Source: Brachynemurus nebulosus | Taxonomy: Eukaryota > Arthropoda > Insecta > Neuroptera > Myrmeleontidae | NCBI GenBank assembly: GCA_035578155.1 | Contig: JAPWDM010000005.1 | Span: forward strand, 21,574,877-21,638,876 | Reading direction: 5' to 3' | Length of the DNA: 64,000 bases | Shown: positions 1 to 12,442 of the stretch, piece by piece | Numbering within the stretch: position 1 is the stretch's first letter | Layout: every line of letters starts with the position of its first letter | Program-made: the position numbers and the translations under genes | The notes under the pieces: model-generated | Seen by the model: the letters and a program-made list of their open reading frames with translations, nothing else | What the model was told of the DNA's origin: nothing | Database searches by the model: none

Positions 1-1207
1 TGCGCAACCGGTTTCGGAAGAGCTAGTGCTTTCGTCTTCAGGCGTATTCCTTTAATAAAAATAAAAACAATATATAAAAAAAAATATACAGTGCATATTT
101 ATTTTATAAATTAATTATTTTATATTTATTTTATAAATATAAATTAATCTTTCATTTTATTTTTCCTGATGACTTCTACTCCTAATGTTTCCATTATACT
201 TAATAATTGTTTCCAAACACTCATTCACTTTTACATGTAAACTGTATCATTGAATTTGGTTGTTGAGTCGTATTTGAGGTCGTACTAATCAGTTGTGTAA
301 AGTGAGTGAGTGATTCAATTCATAAAAACGAGTGAGCAAATTGTGTCAAGTGAGTGAGTGATTCAATTAATTGAATCGACTCACCACAGTGAGCGGATTC
401 AAAAGATTCAATTCACTAAAAAGAGTGATTATTCCCATAACACTAATGCAAATGGAAGAATATGAGGAGAAAGAAGGATTTATTTTACTACCCAGGAATA
501 GCAGATTAAATCATAGGGTAAATTATTTCGCTTACGAAATTAAAAATTGAAAATGTGTAAATGAAAACTTTGAACTCGATTTTTGTGTGAAATTACGTTT
601 TTCCAAATCATCGTGGACCACAGTTTTTGAATGGGGCGACGGATCGATTGTACCTTTGGATTATTTTAAAGTTTAAAATTTGAATTGAATTTATTATTGG
701 AGGTTGCGCCTTTTTTATACTTTTAAATACGTCGTAGTACTTTTTTAAAAAAAATGTTCTGTACCCTGCTGTTTAGCAATCTTGAAAATTATGTTGCACA
801 TCAAAATCGGTTGATGGAAATTCGTCTATAAAATTTTTATTTAAATCGTATCATCAAGGTCATCATATCGTCAAATTAGACATAATTTTCTGCAATTTTT
901 CCTGATTAACTGGCCACCCTTTTTTGATAGTTACATCGGAACGTGCGTAATCAGCTTGCATGGAATTATTTTTCGATAGATAAAATTTTTTTCATCTCTA
1001 ATATCCAATAAATATGTGAATAGTTTCCCAGTACTTTATTTTATATCCTTATATTTTAAAAAAAAGACACCTAATTTTTGGGAAAAGTAGTTGAAAAATA
1101 ACGTTTTTATAATTTTTAGAAATACATTAAATACTTTTACAGTATTTTCTGGAAATTCTTTAATTGTTCCTAAAATTAATGTCTGTAATAAAAATATTTC
1201 TTTTTTT
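1..1207. other. AT-rich spacer, no gene
   Basis: No open frame with coding character and no recognised element. The only structure is a short direct repeat near 293-368, listed separately. Confidence 0.6.
293..368. repeat. Two direct repeats, 48 bp apart
   Basis: The phrase TTGTGT-AA/CA followed by AGTGAGTGAGTGATTCAATT begins near 293 and again near 341. The ~28 bp unit is almost identical in both places, with GAGTGAG-type sequence between them. Confidence 0.7.
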
Positions 1208-1329
1208 TTAGCGAATTTCCAGAATGGAAATTCAGCTATTACAGTAGGTCTCATGACGGGACTTGAGCCCGGGACTATGGCAGAAATTTGTTTTGAGGTC
1301 CCTAGAAACCGAAAATAATATTCACTAAA

Positions 1330-1399
<70 letters not shown>

Positions 1400-1740
1400 T
1401 TATGTATTTATGTATCAGCACGATAACTCTCGAACGAAACGTCCTAGGGTTACGAAATTTGGTGACAACGTTGGAAGTCCAAAAATCTTGGATGAGTTCT
1501 TCAGCCAGACACGTCGGATGCCAGGAACATGGTTTTTGTTCTTGCAAAAAATTAGTTTTTTGCCAAAATTTCCACTTATTCAAAAATTTTTGCCAAATTT
1601 TTTTACACCATTTAAAAGAGGAGAAAAAGTTACATAAAAAAGCTCTTTAAACTATTATTCTATGTCAACTAGTTTCCGAGAAAAACTAATTTTTATAAAC
1701 GGAAATTCGCTATGTTATGCAGGATGCTGCGACAGGGGTA
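1208..1740 (-). mobile_element. Helentron-like non-autonomous element, copy 1
   Basis: Read on the minus strand it begins TACCCCTGTCGCAGCAT and has a subterminal AGCGAATTTCC. It ends in a hairpin (GAATTTCC, five-base loop, GGAAATTC) followed by GCTAA. The end hairpin arm GGAAATTCGCT is the inverted repeat of the subterminal start motif. A (TA)n tract lies inside. This matches the layout of Helentron-associated elements (subterminal inverted repeats, internal microsatellite, 3' hairpin). The same ends and an internal block (ATCCGACGTGTCTGGCT, GTTTCGTTCGAGAGTT) recur at 58186-59108. It contains no gene; the frames crossing it are low-complexity shadows. Assignment to Helentron rather than another Helitron type is inference. 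Confidence 0.65.
1333..1387. repeat. (TA)n microsatellite
   Basis: About 27 uninterrupted TA dinucleotides inside the Helentron-like element, followed by ATGTATATG and TATG-rich sequence. Confidence 0.95.
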
Positions 1741-2620
1741 TTTATTATTTATTATACAATTGAATCTATAAATATAAAATGTTAATTCGTAAATTTTTAA
1801 GATAAAAACATTACTTATTTTTGATAATTCAAAAATGTGTAGATTGATTAGCAGATAATAACATAATTAGTTTTTTTTTCTTTACTAAATAAATTTTACA
1901 TGTATGTCAGTCATAATGTGCAATTACAGTTAAATAAATTTATCTAAATTTTTAATTTGACTAAATTCTACATAATTATTGTTTCAAATGTACAAATAGA
2001 CTGGGTCAAGGTGCTTGGTTTTATTCGTTTCGTTACTAAAGAATAAAAAAAAAAATAAATTGATTTTAAAAAAAAAAAAGAAAATGAAAATATTCATTTT
2101 TTATAGGTACCTACAATTATATTCGGAATTTACATTGAATATGGTAAATGCTTATAATTTTACCATTGTACCTCTGTCGTAAAATTTACTTTTAATAGAG
2201 TAACTCCTGTCACATAGGACGGGTGTATATTTACATTTCACTTCAAAAATTTAAAACTTAAGCAAAAGGAATTTACATAAAATAATTATTTAAAAAGTCA
2301 TGGATGAAAAATTAAATGGAGGCAAGGACACTAAATGCCAGTTTGAAGTTTAATGACTGTTTCGGAAATGAGATTTAATAATAATAATTATTAGAAAAAC
2401 CTAAAATTATTTGTAAAAGACCTTGTCAATTTTTTCTGCTTGTTAAGATCAAACCTACAATTTGTAAGTATATCTATAATTTTATCTTTGTAGCATCAAG
2501 AAGTCATGAGGAGGGTGTAACAGACTGGCGGACGGACGAACGGATATGGCAAAATTATAAGTTTTCCAAAACTTTGATTATGAAACCTTAAAAATAAAAT
2601 TTTCAAATTATGTATCATCA
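1741..2620. other. AT-rich spacer, no gene
   Basis: Poly-A and T runs, a GGCGGACGGACGAACGGA-like stretch near 2530 as seen in many insect dispersed repeats, and no supported gene. Confidence 0.5.
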
Positions 2621-2622
2621 TA

Positions 2623-3505
2623 GGGGAGAGCCGGGCAAAGTGGCCAGAGCGGGCAAAGTTGCCAGTAGGCAATATTTTGCTGTTCGATGCAGCTATCTTG
2701 CAACAATCAGGTCAGCTACATCATTAGAATGCCATTAGTGTTCTAGTGAAGTGTGGAGACTAATACATGGTTACAACTGATTTTATAACAAAAAAATTGA
2801 GTTTTATTACATCTGATCTAAAGTAAATGCTTAATTCTTTATTTATTATCTTTTTATTTATCAGCTAATGTTTATTAATTACTTCTATAAAGAAAAGTGT
2901 AATTTTAGGTGTAGTTTCATGTGCCACATACATTGCTAGTTCTAGTTGTTTTCCTTTCAGAGGTGTGTCTCTGTAATGGCGTCAATGCGGGCAAAGTGGC
3001 CAAAATAATATGTGAACATTGCCATTAAAGAGAATTTTGAATCTACGAGTAAGTTACTTTTAATTTTAAATTTCAAATAGCTCTACCAAGAGCCTATCGT
3101 CTCTATTTACTATAGTTTTACGCACTCCGTTTATTAATTTTTATTTTTACTTTGTTTAGTGAAAATCTTGAATCTTTTTTGTGTTGAAATATTTACTAAC
3201 ATAACAATACTTCAAGCTAATAATTAAATTTTGTTACTCACACAGTCTTTTTCAGTCTTATGCTGTCAATTTTGAGCAAAATGGTTGTGAGTGGCCACTT
3301 TGCCCAGCCTATGCGGGCAAACTGGTCATTTTGTAACAAATAATATATAAAAATTATTTAGAGCCAAGTTAAATATTTTCAGTTATAATATTGCAAACTA
3401 CATTAAAGCTGCAATGTACTGTCAAAATTTCAATTAATTTGTTTGATTATTAGTCACTGAAATAGTCGAAATTCCCTTAGGTGACCACTTTGCCCACCCT
3501 TCCCC
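2623..3505. mobile_element. MITE with GGGCAAAGTGG termini
   Basis: The left end TAGGGGAGAGCCGGGCAAAG and the reverse complement of the right end, TAGGGGAAGGGTGGGCAAAG, form terminal inverted repeats of about 27 bp. Both ends abut TA. The core GGGCAAAGTGGCC occurs again inside near 2651 and 2989 in direct orientation and near 3293 inverted, with GGGCAAACTGGTC near 3317, so the interior is built partly from repeats of the terminus. No open frame encodes a transposase, so it is non-autonomous. A TA duplication would fit a Tc1/mariner-type mechanism but the superfamily is not determined. Confidence 0.75.
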
Positions 3506-3507
3506 TA

Positions 3508-6500
3508 CTTGCCTATCGCACTTTTTTGATCTTCGAAATCATAATCATACAAATACAGATACTTCAATATTTCACAAAAAAAAAAAGATTGAGAGTTAGA
3601 TTACTTAAAATAGAAGTAATGTACAAGAAAGCCACATACAAAGCTCATTAAAAAAAATTAATATTTTTTAATTTTTTCGAAAACCATTTTAGGTAGAAAA
3701 ATAGTTCAAAAATCTATCTTATGTAGGTAGGTAATTATTGGTCTTTACGATAGTATAATCAAGCTCATTTTTTGCCAAAGAAAATTTCAAAATATCGGGC
3801 TTTAGGAGGTATTGACAGATTTGACTGAATATCTCATCCAATGATTGGGAATTTCCAACGTTTTCGGTAAATTTCATAACAATCGGATATTTCTTTTGGG
3901 AGTTACCGTGCTAATACATATTTAAATAGCTGAATATCGCCGTAAAATAGTTACAAAATTACAGTTTTTACAAAGATCCCATACAAACAGATGCCCATAG
4001 GATGACAGAACACCAGTTCCATGACGCGTGAAATATAATATAATGAACAGTTTAATGTGGCAGGACAGACAATTAAAAATTTAATTAAACAAAAAAATTA
4101 ATTCAGTGGCATAATAGGTAAGTAAAATTCATCATTAAAATAGAACACAATAAAAACCCATTTATCATTATAATATGTACAAAACGGACACTAGTATTGT
4201 TCCATCAGGTTTCATCGTTTAATATTAATATTTAAAAACTTCATACTATACTGAATCTGCTGCCACCTAATACCATTTGTAATATTACAAATGAATTCAT
4301 CGCTAGAGTGAGCGTCGAGAAGGGACAGATCGGTAAGGGACAGGGTAGAATGTGTACAATTTAAAATAATTACATAAATATTAATTTATCCTAATCTGAA
4401 AATCAATATGAATTTTTTTAAAATGTATCAAAATTGGTCGGCGATTAGCAATTGTGATTATTTTTTAATTTTACCGTAATTATTTGTTGAATTATTTTAA
4501 CATATTAATTATGAAACATGGATAATACGTAATTTTTTTAATTGTGTAATTAATATTGAATAAATCTTGATATTATGTTTACATTGAAATAAATTTTAAA
4601 TTTGCTATGAATGCGTTTTTTATTTATAGGAAACATTTTTGAATTTGTATTAATGATATAACGGACGTCTGATTTTCAATCCGCAAATGTTTCTCAATAT
4701 TTCGTACTTCTATTTCTGTTTTTGTTTCTAGTATTTTTAAAAAGTCGATACCGTAGACTAATTAACACTATTGTATTTTAATAACTGACAGTGCATAAAG
4801 CCAGTTTGTTCAAGCATCTAACGGGGTGTGATTATATACATTATTCAACAAATACGACCATATTTATTGCAAGACATAATTTGTATAGGTATTTGGAAAT
4901 AAAACCAATACCACAGTTTAAATAATAGTTTGTTTCACAAACAGTTACGAAACGAGATGACGTAAGAGTGTCATTTGGAATTCAAAAATTCCAAAGGGTT
5001 ATCCATGTTATGTACCTAAATAATGCATAACATTATGCATACTTATACAGTGAAAATATGGTCACTAAAGTAAATTTAATTTAGAAAAATAAATTTGCAG
5101 GTCAAATTATTTTGTGAAAATTTACAGTTGATAATTATGTAAATTATTTAATTTTGTCTAAATTTCACTGACTTTTAAAATTTTTAACAACTATGGCAGT
5201 GGAATTTTAACTGTCATTAAATTTTTTTATTTAAAGCTTGTCATCAGTTATTTTTGATACTTCCTTGTAATTTTAGTGTGTTTTGTGATCTGTAAGATAT
5301 TTCTGATATGTATTTAATTATTATGGTGGCTTAAAATGTCTAGTGATAACTCTTGTGCTGCTAAATTTTGTTTAAATCATTCAAAACAAAATTTCAATTT
5401 ATGTTTTTTCTGAGTGCCGTTTGATGCAAATTTTTAAGTATTATTATAATTTGAATGTGTATATAAAAATACGTTAAATAATAAATAATTATTAATATTT
5501 TATAATAATTCAGTTAATATTTTCGATTTCGACAGTGATTGGTGCTAATAGGTCGTGTAGATCTAAATTCTCGTGTTGAATACTGTCATCAATTTCGCGT
5601 TTGCTCAATTCATTTTGAAGAAAGTTGCTTTTAGTTGTTCATATATAAAATTTAACATGACCATTATCAACCCTCAATCTCACATGTATAAACACATACA
5701 ATCACATAAGTAAAAAAGGACATACATAATTGTTTGTACTTATATCAAAAAATGATAGAAAGTGTGTTTCGCTACTGCCTATGGTAATAATCTTTTATTT
5801 ATACTGTGCCAATACCATTTCTTTTCTCAAAAAAAGTTAATTTTTTTTTATCAGCATTATATTTGGATAATAATTGTTTGGAAGTTGATTAACTAATTAC
5901 AATATTATAAAATAGCAATTGGTTGTATCTTGAGTGTATCTCAAGAATACAACGATTTATAATTATTTAAAATTTCAAGAAACCCAATAATAAAATTCGA
6001 TATTTTTGGTCTAATTTCATAAAAACCTCGTCTTAACATTGGTGCGGGATGCAGTTTTATTTTTTGTATTACAAAAATAGTAATCGTCAGGAAATTTCTG
6101 AGTAAAATATTACATCAGATGGAATTGTCGAAATCAATACTATCAGTGTGAAAAACTTTCAGTTGTAAATTTGTCGTCGTGCTCCCTGCGAAACAAATTC
6201 TTTTTTGTTGTATGAATATTTTATTAAATTATGTCCATCCGTTCGAATCGAATATTTTTGTATATAGGGGTGACCAATTTATATAAAATCCACTCTTATA
6301 ATCTACAATTTCCTTTTACCAGATGGGTTCGTATCCTTTTTTTCCCATGTAGTACACGCGCTTAAATTATTAAATTAAAATATTTTAACCCATTTTAGAG
6401 GATTGTTAATGAACCGAGTACAATAGCCACCGGAGTTACATAATAAGGTTATTGTAAGATTTGCCTGCAGGGTAACAATGCCGTGCATGTTATCCCTTGA

Positions 6501-6932
6501 TCTTGATCAATATTTAAATGAAAGATAGGATAAACGATAGTGTCGGGACTATATAGGATAGTATTAACAATTATTATTATAGTTAGTAAGACAATATCCT
6601 ATTGTTATATTGTCAGGATAATCTTAATATCATCATTTTGAAACTAGATCTACCTATTATATAAATATTATTTGGATTTAGTAGTATAGCAAAACCTACA
6701 TAAACAGGCTGATCATTTTCCCCCGAGAACAAATTCCCTGAATTTTACTGGAGCATTTTTTCCACCTTAAAATTCGACCAGTACCGAGACCATTAGTGGT
6801 AAAGGAATCTAAATTTTTAAATTTTTTTAAGAGAAAAAGCTTCTTTGTAATGATTGTAAGGTGAAACAATCGCTAATGGTTAGTTGATCATTTCTATAAG
6901 TGATTAATACATAGGTAATATTTTCCAAATTA
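3508..6932. other. AT-rich spacer, no gene
   Basis: No supported gene or element in about 3.4 kb. Minor features: a perfect 8 bp stem ATGCATAA/TTATGCAT at 5023-5040 and many A/T runs. Confidence 0.45.
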
Positions 6933-6940
6933 CTTAATTC

Positions 6941-7176
6941 CAGGGTATGGACACTAGATGCTCCCCTCTACTCCTTATTCAAACGGTGTGGAGTGGATCA
7001 GAACGATACCAATAAGACCAAAATCACCAAAATTAAACCGTAAAAACTTATTTTAATGGTATTACTGAATGAAAGTCCTATATTATTTTAGTGAATATTT
7101 TATTATTATGTTGCCTACTGTTTAATCCACACCAACGAATAATTTGTCCGATAAACTATTAAGTGTCCATACCCTG
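6941..7176. mobile_element. hAT-type MITE, 236 bp
   Basis: The terminal inverted repeat CAGGGTATGGACACT is perfect at both ends. It is flanked by an exact 8 bp duplication CTTAATTC at 6933-6940 and 7177-7184. An 8 bp duplication and CAG-starting ends are hallmarks of the hAT superfamily. It has no coding capacity. Confidence 0.92.
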
Positions 7177-7184
7177 CTTAATTC

Positions 7185-8365
7185 ATCCAAAATATTCTCA
7201 GTGTCTTATTTTGTATTACTTAAGCATATATTAGATTTAATGCTGTATACTTATATAGTAAGGCTGTGGTAGAATGTCATTATCGAGAAATCTTATAATT
7301 AGTGAATTTTTTCTTTATTAATAATAAAAATAAATACACATTTTACATCTAAAAGCACTCTTTACGATTAAATTAATATTTCTGTTCATTAAAAATTTGA
7401 TATTGATTGTAACTTTATTTTCATTATTATTACGCATCAATTAATTTTAGTCCTTTTCAGTCTACGAAAATTCAACAAATCTATAAAAACCAAAATAAAT
7501 TAAAATAAATTTTAAAACTAAAACAATTAAAATCGTATAAAATATATATTTTGCAATTGCGGGATTAAAATATCTGATTTAGTCCTTCATAATAGGGAGT
7601 AAATTGTCACTTTTAGTCCACCAAATCAGCAAGCGCAATTTAACTTAAATAGCGTTGTTAGGTTTCTTTTGATCCTTTGGGCCTTTACAGGCCCTCTAGC
7701 AACAAACTTTACACTGGGGATTAAAAACTTTAGTCCCTTGGTGTATTATATTGTATTTATATTATTTCAAAGCCAACTTTTTTTAATAAATTACTTTATG
7801 ATATAATTAAACAAGCATAGCATAAATTTCTTAATTTTCTTCAGTTTTCCAAAAAGTGGCCATATTTTTCTGGGGCAGAGAGTAATAATCTAATCTCACT
7901 GACATCATTTAAGTAAATTTTTTTTTTAAATATGGTAGGTATATATGACATAAAAAAATTAAAAATTTACATTAAAAATTTTCCTCTTTATTTGTGATTT
8001 ATTTATCGTCAAACACAAATATGAATGTACAGGAGTGTAAAAAATAATTGAGACACTCGTTAACAAAAAATTTTTGATTAGTTTTTCCGTTAGTGCCACA
8101 GTAGTTGTGCTCGGGCTTGTACGAATATTTCAAACAAACCAAAAGATTACTGTACGCTCTTTGTGAAAGCATATCTATCTATGTAGATAAAAAAAAAACA
8201 ACTATTTTTCATATATTTTAAATACAATATATAGGTACTTACTACTTACAAGTTGTTGAGTTAAATTTGTGCAGTTGACATATGAACAGATAGATCTGAT
8301 ATAATCTGTCGACGAGTTTTGACTAACGATGCATACATATTATAACGTATACATATATTGTAGAT
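7185..8365. other. AT-rich spacer, no gene
   Basis: Nothing recognised. A moderately GC-richer stretch near 7660-7740 (GGGCCTTTACAGGCCC and flanks) shows small local inverted repeats. Confidence 0.4.
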
Positions 8366-9009
8366 TAGCGGTTCTCAACCTGTGGTACGCGTACCCTTGG
8401 GAATATGCGGTGAACTTGCTAGGAATACGTGAAAACATTAGTGATAATGGCGGATGGCGCAAAACCATAATATGTCTCAGTTAAAACACAAACAGTCCTC
8501 ATTATGGTGTAAAAAATAAATCCCAGAAATCTGCAATACTGATTTTTATTTAATACACGACCGAAAATAGGCCAACCATTTTGATCGATGCAGAAGAAAA
8601 AATTTTTAATACCAAATGCAGGCTATAATACGTTTATTGACACATATTTGACAATCTCTAGAGTAAGATCAAAATTACAATGCAGTAATGTAAAATGCAA
8701 AAATTCAAACAGTAAATTTTGTTAATAAATTTTTCAAATACTTAGTTCTTCTTTTTTATTATTTTCTTTTAGGATACTCGACTTGAAATGTCCCCTGTAA
8801 GATTACGAAGCGATTTCTTATACCCTAAATATTTGCAATTATCGGCTTTTTATTATTAAAATAATTATTGTCTGAAAATTTAATAAACCGGACTAGTTAG
8901 TGGTAATGAAAACTTGCAAACCTCATTTTTAGAGTCAGGAGGTACTTAAATAAATAAATAAAAAGCGTAGTCAAAGGTTACGTGAGAGAGAAAACGTTGG
9001 GAACCACTG
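8366..9009. mobile_element. hAT-type MITE, older copy
   Basis: The left end TAGCGGTTCTCAACCTGTGG and the reverse complement of the right end, CAGTGGTTCCCAACGTTTTC, are imperfect inverted repeats of the CAGNGGTTCTCAACC class typical of hAT elements. The flanking octamers (TTGTAGAT at 8358-8365 and GTATAGAT at 9010-9017) match at six of eight positions, so the duplication appears decayed. No transposase frame. Confidence 0.75.
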
Positions 9010-9659
9010 GTATAGATAACTGTATTATATTTTCAATAAAATTTATTGTTTTTTTTTTTTTTTTTTTTTAAATATCATATTTTATCTGTCATTGTCTATT
9101 TAATATTTTGAATTTGTTACTAGAAATATTCGAAACTGGATTGGTTTTAGTCCGTTTCATGAAGATTTGATATTGCCACAACACCAAAAAACAATTTTGT
9201 GTAGTTGCAAAAAATATTATATGTAACACGTACAAAGTAGGTGTTTTTTTCACTGGCCATAATTTTCCCACCCGGCAAGCCTCGCTGAATTACGATTCGT
9301 GAAGAAAACAATCATTTTGCTACTTTTTATCTAAATAATATTGTTTGTAATGTATTATGGGCGCAAGCTAAAATGAACTTTTTTATCTACATCTGCATGT
9401 ATCTTTGTCTATCGTATTAATAAATAAAACTTTGCTCACTCACTGCTATAAAAATATAATTACTTGGTTTGATTGGTAACTATGGAAATAATACAATTTG
9501 TGTTCCCCTCACCTCAGTTTCTGGAGGTCTTTTGAGCTTGCGGCTCATAATACTAATATTATTAAATAATATTATAACTTAACAAAATTATTTTGGTCGT
9601 ATTTGGTACTGGTGACGGGTTTAACAGATTTATAGGATTTTTTTATGTTTTTAAGAAAT
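9010..9659. other. Spacer with T-run, no gene
   Basis: A long T tract at about 9048-9070, then AT-rich DNA without a supported gene. A short minus-strand frame at 9089-9271 has no recognised motif. Confidence 0.4.
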
Positions 9660-9667
9660 GTCATTGT

Positions 9668-10182
9668 CAGGGCCGCATTTACCTCTGTAGAGGCCCTGGA
9701 GCACTTTGAATATGGTGGCCCCTGAATACTTCACATATGGAGGCTCCTGAGTACTTTTGTGGTGGTCGTTTTAGAGAATTTCCGAAATTTTTCAAATTTT
9801 CCCAAAAAATAGAGATAGCGAGCAAATTCAGAAAAAAATTCGTTAAGTGCGTGTTTTTGACACGCACTAAGTAATGTCACCTCAGTGAAGGTGTTAATTT
9901 ATGATTTTTTGTTAACTTTACAGCCCTCTTGTGTTTATTCAATATGGATGTACAACTCTATAATTATTCAATATGGATATACAACTCTATAATAAGGTTT
10001 CCCCCGCTATGATCACACAACGATATTAATATGTCATCCTTCGATAACATAAAAAACGAAAAAGCGCTTATCTTTCTATTCTGTTGTTTAATTTTGAGAT
10101 TTTATTCGATTTTGTGGATGTTCCTATTGTGTCGGGGTCCCGGGGCACGTGCGCCAAGCGCTCTTATGTAAATCCGGCTCTG
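9668..10182. mobile_element. hAT-type MITE, 515 bp
   Basis: The left end CAGGGCCGCATTTACCT and the reverse complement of the right end, CAGAGCCGGATTTACAT, form terminal inverted repeats. A perfect 8 bp duplication GTCATTGT lies at 9660-9667 and 10183-10190. Inside is a direct repeat ATTCAATATGGAT followed by ACAACTCTATAAT (near 9937 and 9965). Non-autonomous. Confidence 0.92.
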
Positions 10183-10343
10183 GTCATTGTGTGAATGTTG
10201 TTAAAAATTTTGATTGAAATATAAGCCAGAATCTTTGTTGAATTGTAAAGTCGCAGTTCTTAGTGGTGAAGATAATTTATAATTTATGTTTAATTGAGAT
10301 TACTGGTAGGTGAAGACAGTAATTTAATATATGGAGAAAAAAA

Positions 10344-10740
10344 TCTATATACATATAATAAAACTGTAACGAGACCATTTCTGTACATGGAATATTTTTT
10401 GAAAATTGTACTGATACTGAAAATAGTTATCGATGTAGATATCAAAACAGCGATTTTTAAAACTTTTTGTCTGTCTGTCTGTTCACGCAAAAACTATTGG
10501 ACGGATTTTAATTAAATTTGGTGTGATGATAACTTTTTACCTGGGTCAACATCTAGAATACTTTTTATTCCGGGAAAGTGTCTCATTCCGGGAACGTTTT
10601 GAGCATGTGCATGCATTATGCAAGTTCTCTATAATTATTACACTAATATACTTCTCGTTGCCTTTATAACAGTGCGTCGCGCGAACGACGTCGCGGGTAG
10701 AGATAGCTTGAAAATAAAATGTGTAAAAAAAAAAAGAATA
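10344..10740 (+). repeat. Dispersed repeat, family shared with 16450-16740
   Basis: Starts TCTATATACATATAATAAAA after an A, like Helitron 5' ends. The blocks AACTGTAACGAGAC, ACCTGGGTCAACAT and GCGCGAAC occur in the same order in the reverse complement of 16450-16740. It contains TCTGTCTGTCTG and GGACGGATTTTAATTAAATT typical of insect dispersed repeats. No protein. Its 3' boundary is not defined. Confidence 0.55.
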
Positions 10741-11249
10741 GAAAAAACAAATTGAAAAATAAAAGAAATCACGTTGTGATTTTGAACTCAGGATCATTAA
10801 TAAAGAAACTTAAAAAGAAAAATATACATGTGATATTCTACTAGTAGACGAAACCTAATCGAAATCGGTGAGAAGCATGTCTGGACAGTGGTCCCTCCTT
10901 TTAAGTACCTAATTTTTTTTTAATAATCTGTCTATAGTATTTTCAATTTCGCACTGTGATGATACCATCCTCATTCGCATCGAATCATGCGATTTCAAAT
11001 GCAAACTAAAATCATTTACCTACTCATCATCTGATCATTTTCAATAACGTTATAGAATATTATTTGTTCGGAAGTATGTATGGTGTGCGAACATACTCTT
11101 ACGTATATATAGAAATGATTCTAGCAGAAGTTTTTCTAATGCAACCGCGAGAAGAGTAGCTACGATAGCTACTATCTGCTTGTTGACTGCTACAGTCAAG
11201 TCTTCTATAATGCGATTAATTCGTGTCGTGTTGTTATACGGAAACCGCG

Positions 11250-11632
11250 TTATAAGAAACTCAGAATTAATTGATATCGTTTTCTTTATAACGCCAAAGA
11301 AAAATCCGACCCCATGAAGAAATGTGGTTTATCGTCTGGATTGTTCGGATTGTAATGCTTGTTACATTGGTCAGACCGGTCGAACGTTTGAAACCGGATA
11401 TAGGGAACATATTACCACCCAGAAACACATTTCCAACTTTGGTATACATCTACTAGAAACAGGTCATTCGTTAAAACCCGATCAACAACTCAAAATATTA
11501 CATATTTGTAAAAAAGGCCGTAAATTCAACATTTTGGAAGCCCTGGAAATTAACAAATTGAACAAAGACCCAAACAACGTCATCTTAAATGACCAAATAG
11601 ATCTAAACAAATCCCCTTTATTAAATTTATAA
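11250..11632 (+). pseudogene. Penelope-like retroelement GIY-YIG endonuclease (5'-truncated, frameshifted)
   Basis: The frame 11324-11632 encodes a C-terminal GIY-YIG-type nuclease domain: CSDCNACYIGQTGRTFETGY near its start, then EHI, SNFGIHLLETGHS, and the ILEALEINK and ILNDQ segments usual for Penelope-like elements. In the intact family this endonuclease follows a reverse transcriptase and nicks target DNA for retrotransposition. Here no reverse transcriptase is present upstream. Coding similarity continues upstream in another frame (AKEKSDPMKKCG, about 11288-11323). The two frames are offset by a missing base around 11323-11325, so the copy is 5'-truncated and frameshifted. The stop at 11630-11632 looks like the natural end. 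Identification of the domain is firm; the extent of the upstream fragment is approximate. Confidence 0.85.
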
Positions 11633-12442
11633 CACAATACATCTCACATTTTGTTTTTGAATAGTTTAGCTGACAGGTACCTGTTTAAAAATTTTATTGA
11701 TTCCTGGTAATTAATATTTATAGTCAAATGGTCTAATACAATAATTCTGATTTTACATCCTTTTAACAATCCTTTTAGTTTAACAAAAGCAGCCACCTGA
11801 TGGGGGTGTAACTTTTCGTGCAAATCAATACATATCTCTATTTTTGACAATTTAGCCACGACCGTTACCTGTATATTTTATTCTTTATTTCTTGTAATTA
11901 ACGTTCACCGCTGTTTTCACGTGTCGTAAATGTCGTGTTTTTCCCAACTTACTTCAGTCATTTTAATGACATTACACTTAACCTTTTTAAAATAACATTC
12001 GCTGTAGGTACCTATGCAAATAATACAAAAATTTTACTTTTATCGAAAGATTTGTTAACTTGGGATTTCCCTTACATTTGTTTTGATATACTTATATCTG
12101 CCTCTATCTCTAACATCCCCCACTAATACATTATTCACTTTATTTTTATAATATAAATAGCTTCGCCTAAAAGAACAGTTTTTAGTTGTGTTTTTCACCT
12201 GAGGATGGCGTAATGGCCGAAAGTTGACTGGTGTTTATACGATTTTTGTTGTGAAAAGTGACAAAGCAACGATTCCATGTTTTTTAATTGATATCACTAA
12301 TACGTCCGGTCCGATGGAAACTACGCTATGAGACATATAGAAATAAGAAAAACTAATATTAATAGATTTGAGCGTTACTTTAAGGTGTTCCATATTTGTA
12401 AATAATAAACAAATACTTTACTTTGCAAAATACCACTTTTAT
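11633..12442 (+). mobile_element. Penelope-like element 3' region
   Basis: Follows the endonuclease stop. It ends in a conserved block CTGAGGATGGCGTAATGGCC then GAAAG near 12199-12223. The same kind of block (reverse complement TTGAGAATGGTCATACTGACC then GAAAC) lies in the inverted repeat at 24319-24550. About 80 bp at 12361-12442 (AATAGATTTGAGCGTTACTT through CAAAATACCACTTTT) also match 24323-24404. These two links tie the region to Penelope terminal repeats. Exact boundary and any target duplication are not seen. Confidence 0.6.

Noticed and set aside
12196..12235. Possible hammerhead ribozyme in the Penelope 3' region (CTGAGGA, short stem, GAAA, enclosed by CACC/GGTG)
   Set aside because: The core resembles a hammerhead and such ribozymes are known in Penelope-like elements, but after the GAAA I cannot place a proper stem III followed by an NUH cleavage triplet, so the site looks inactive or not a ribozyme.
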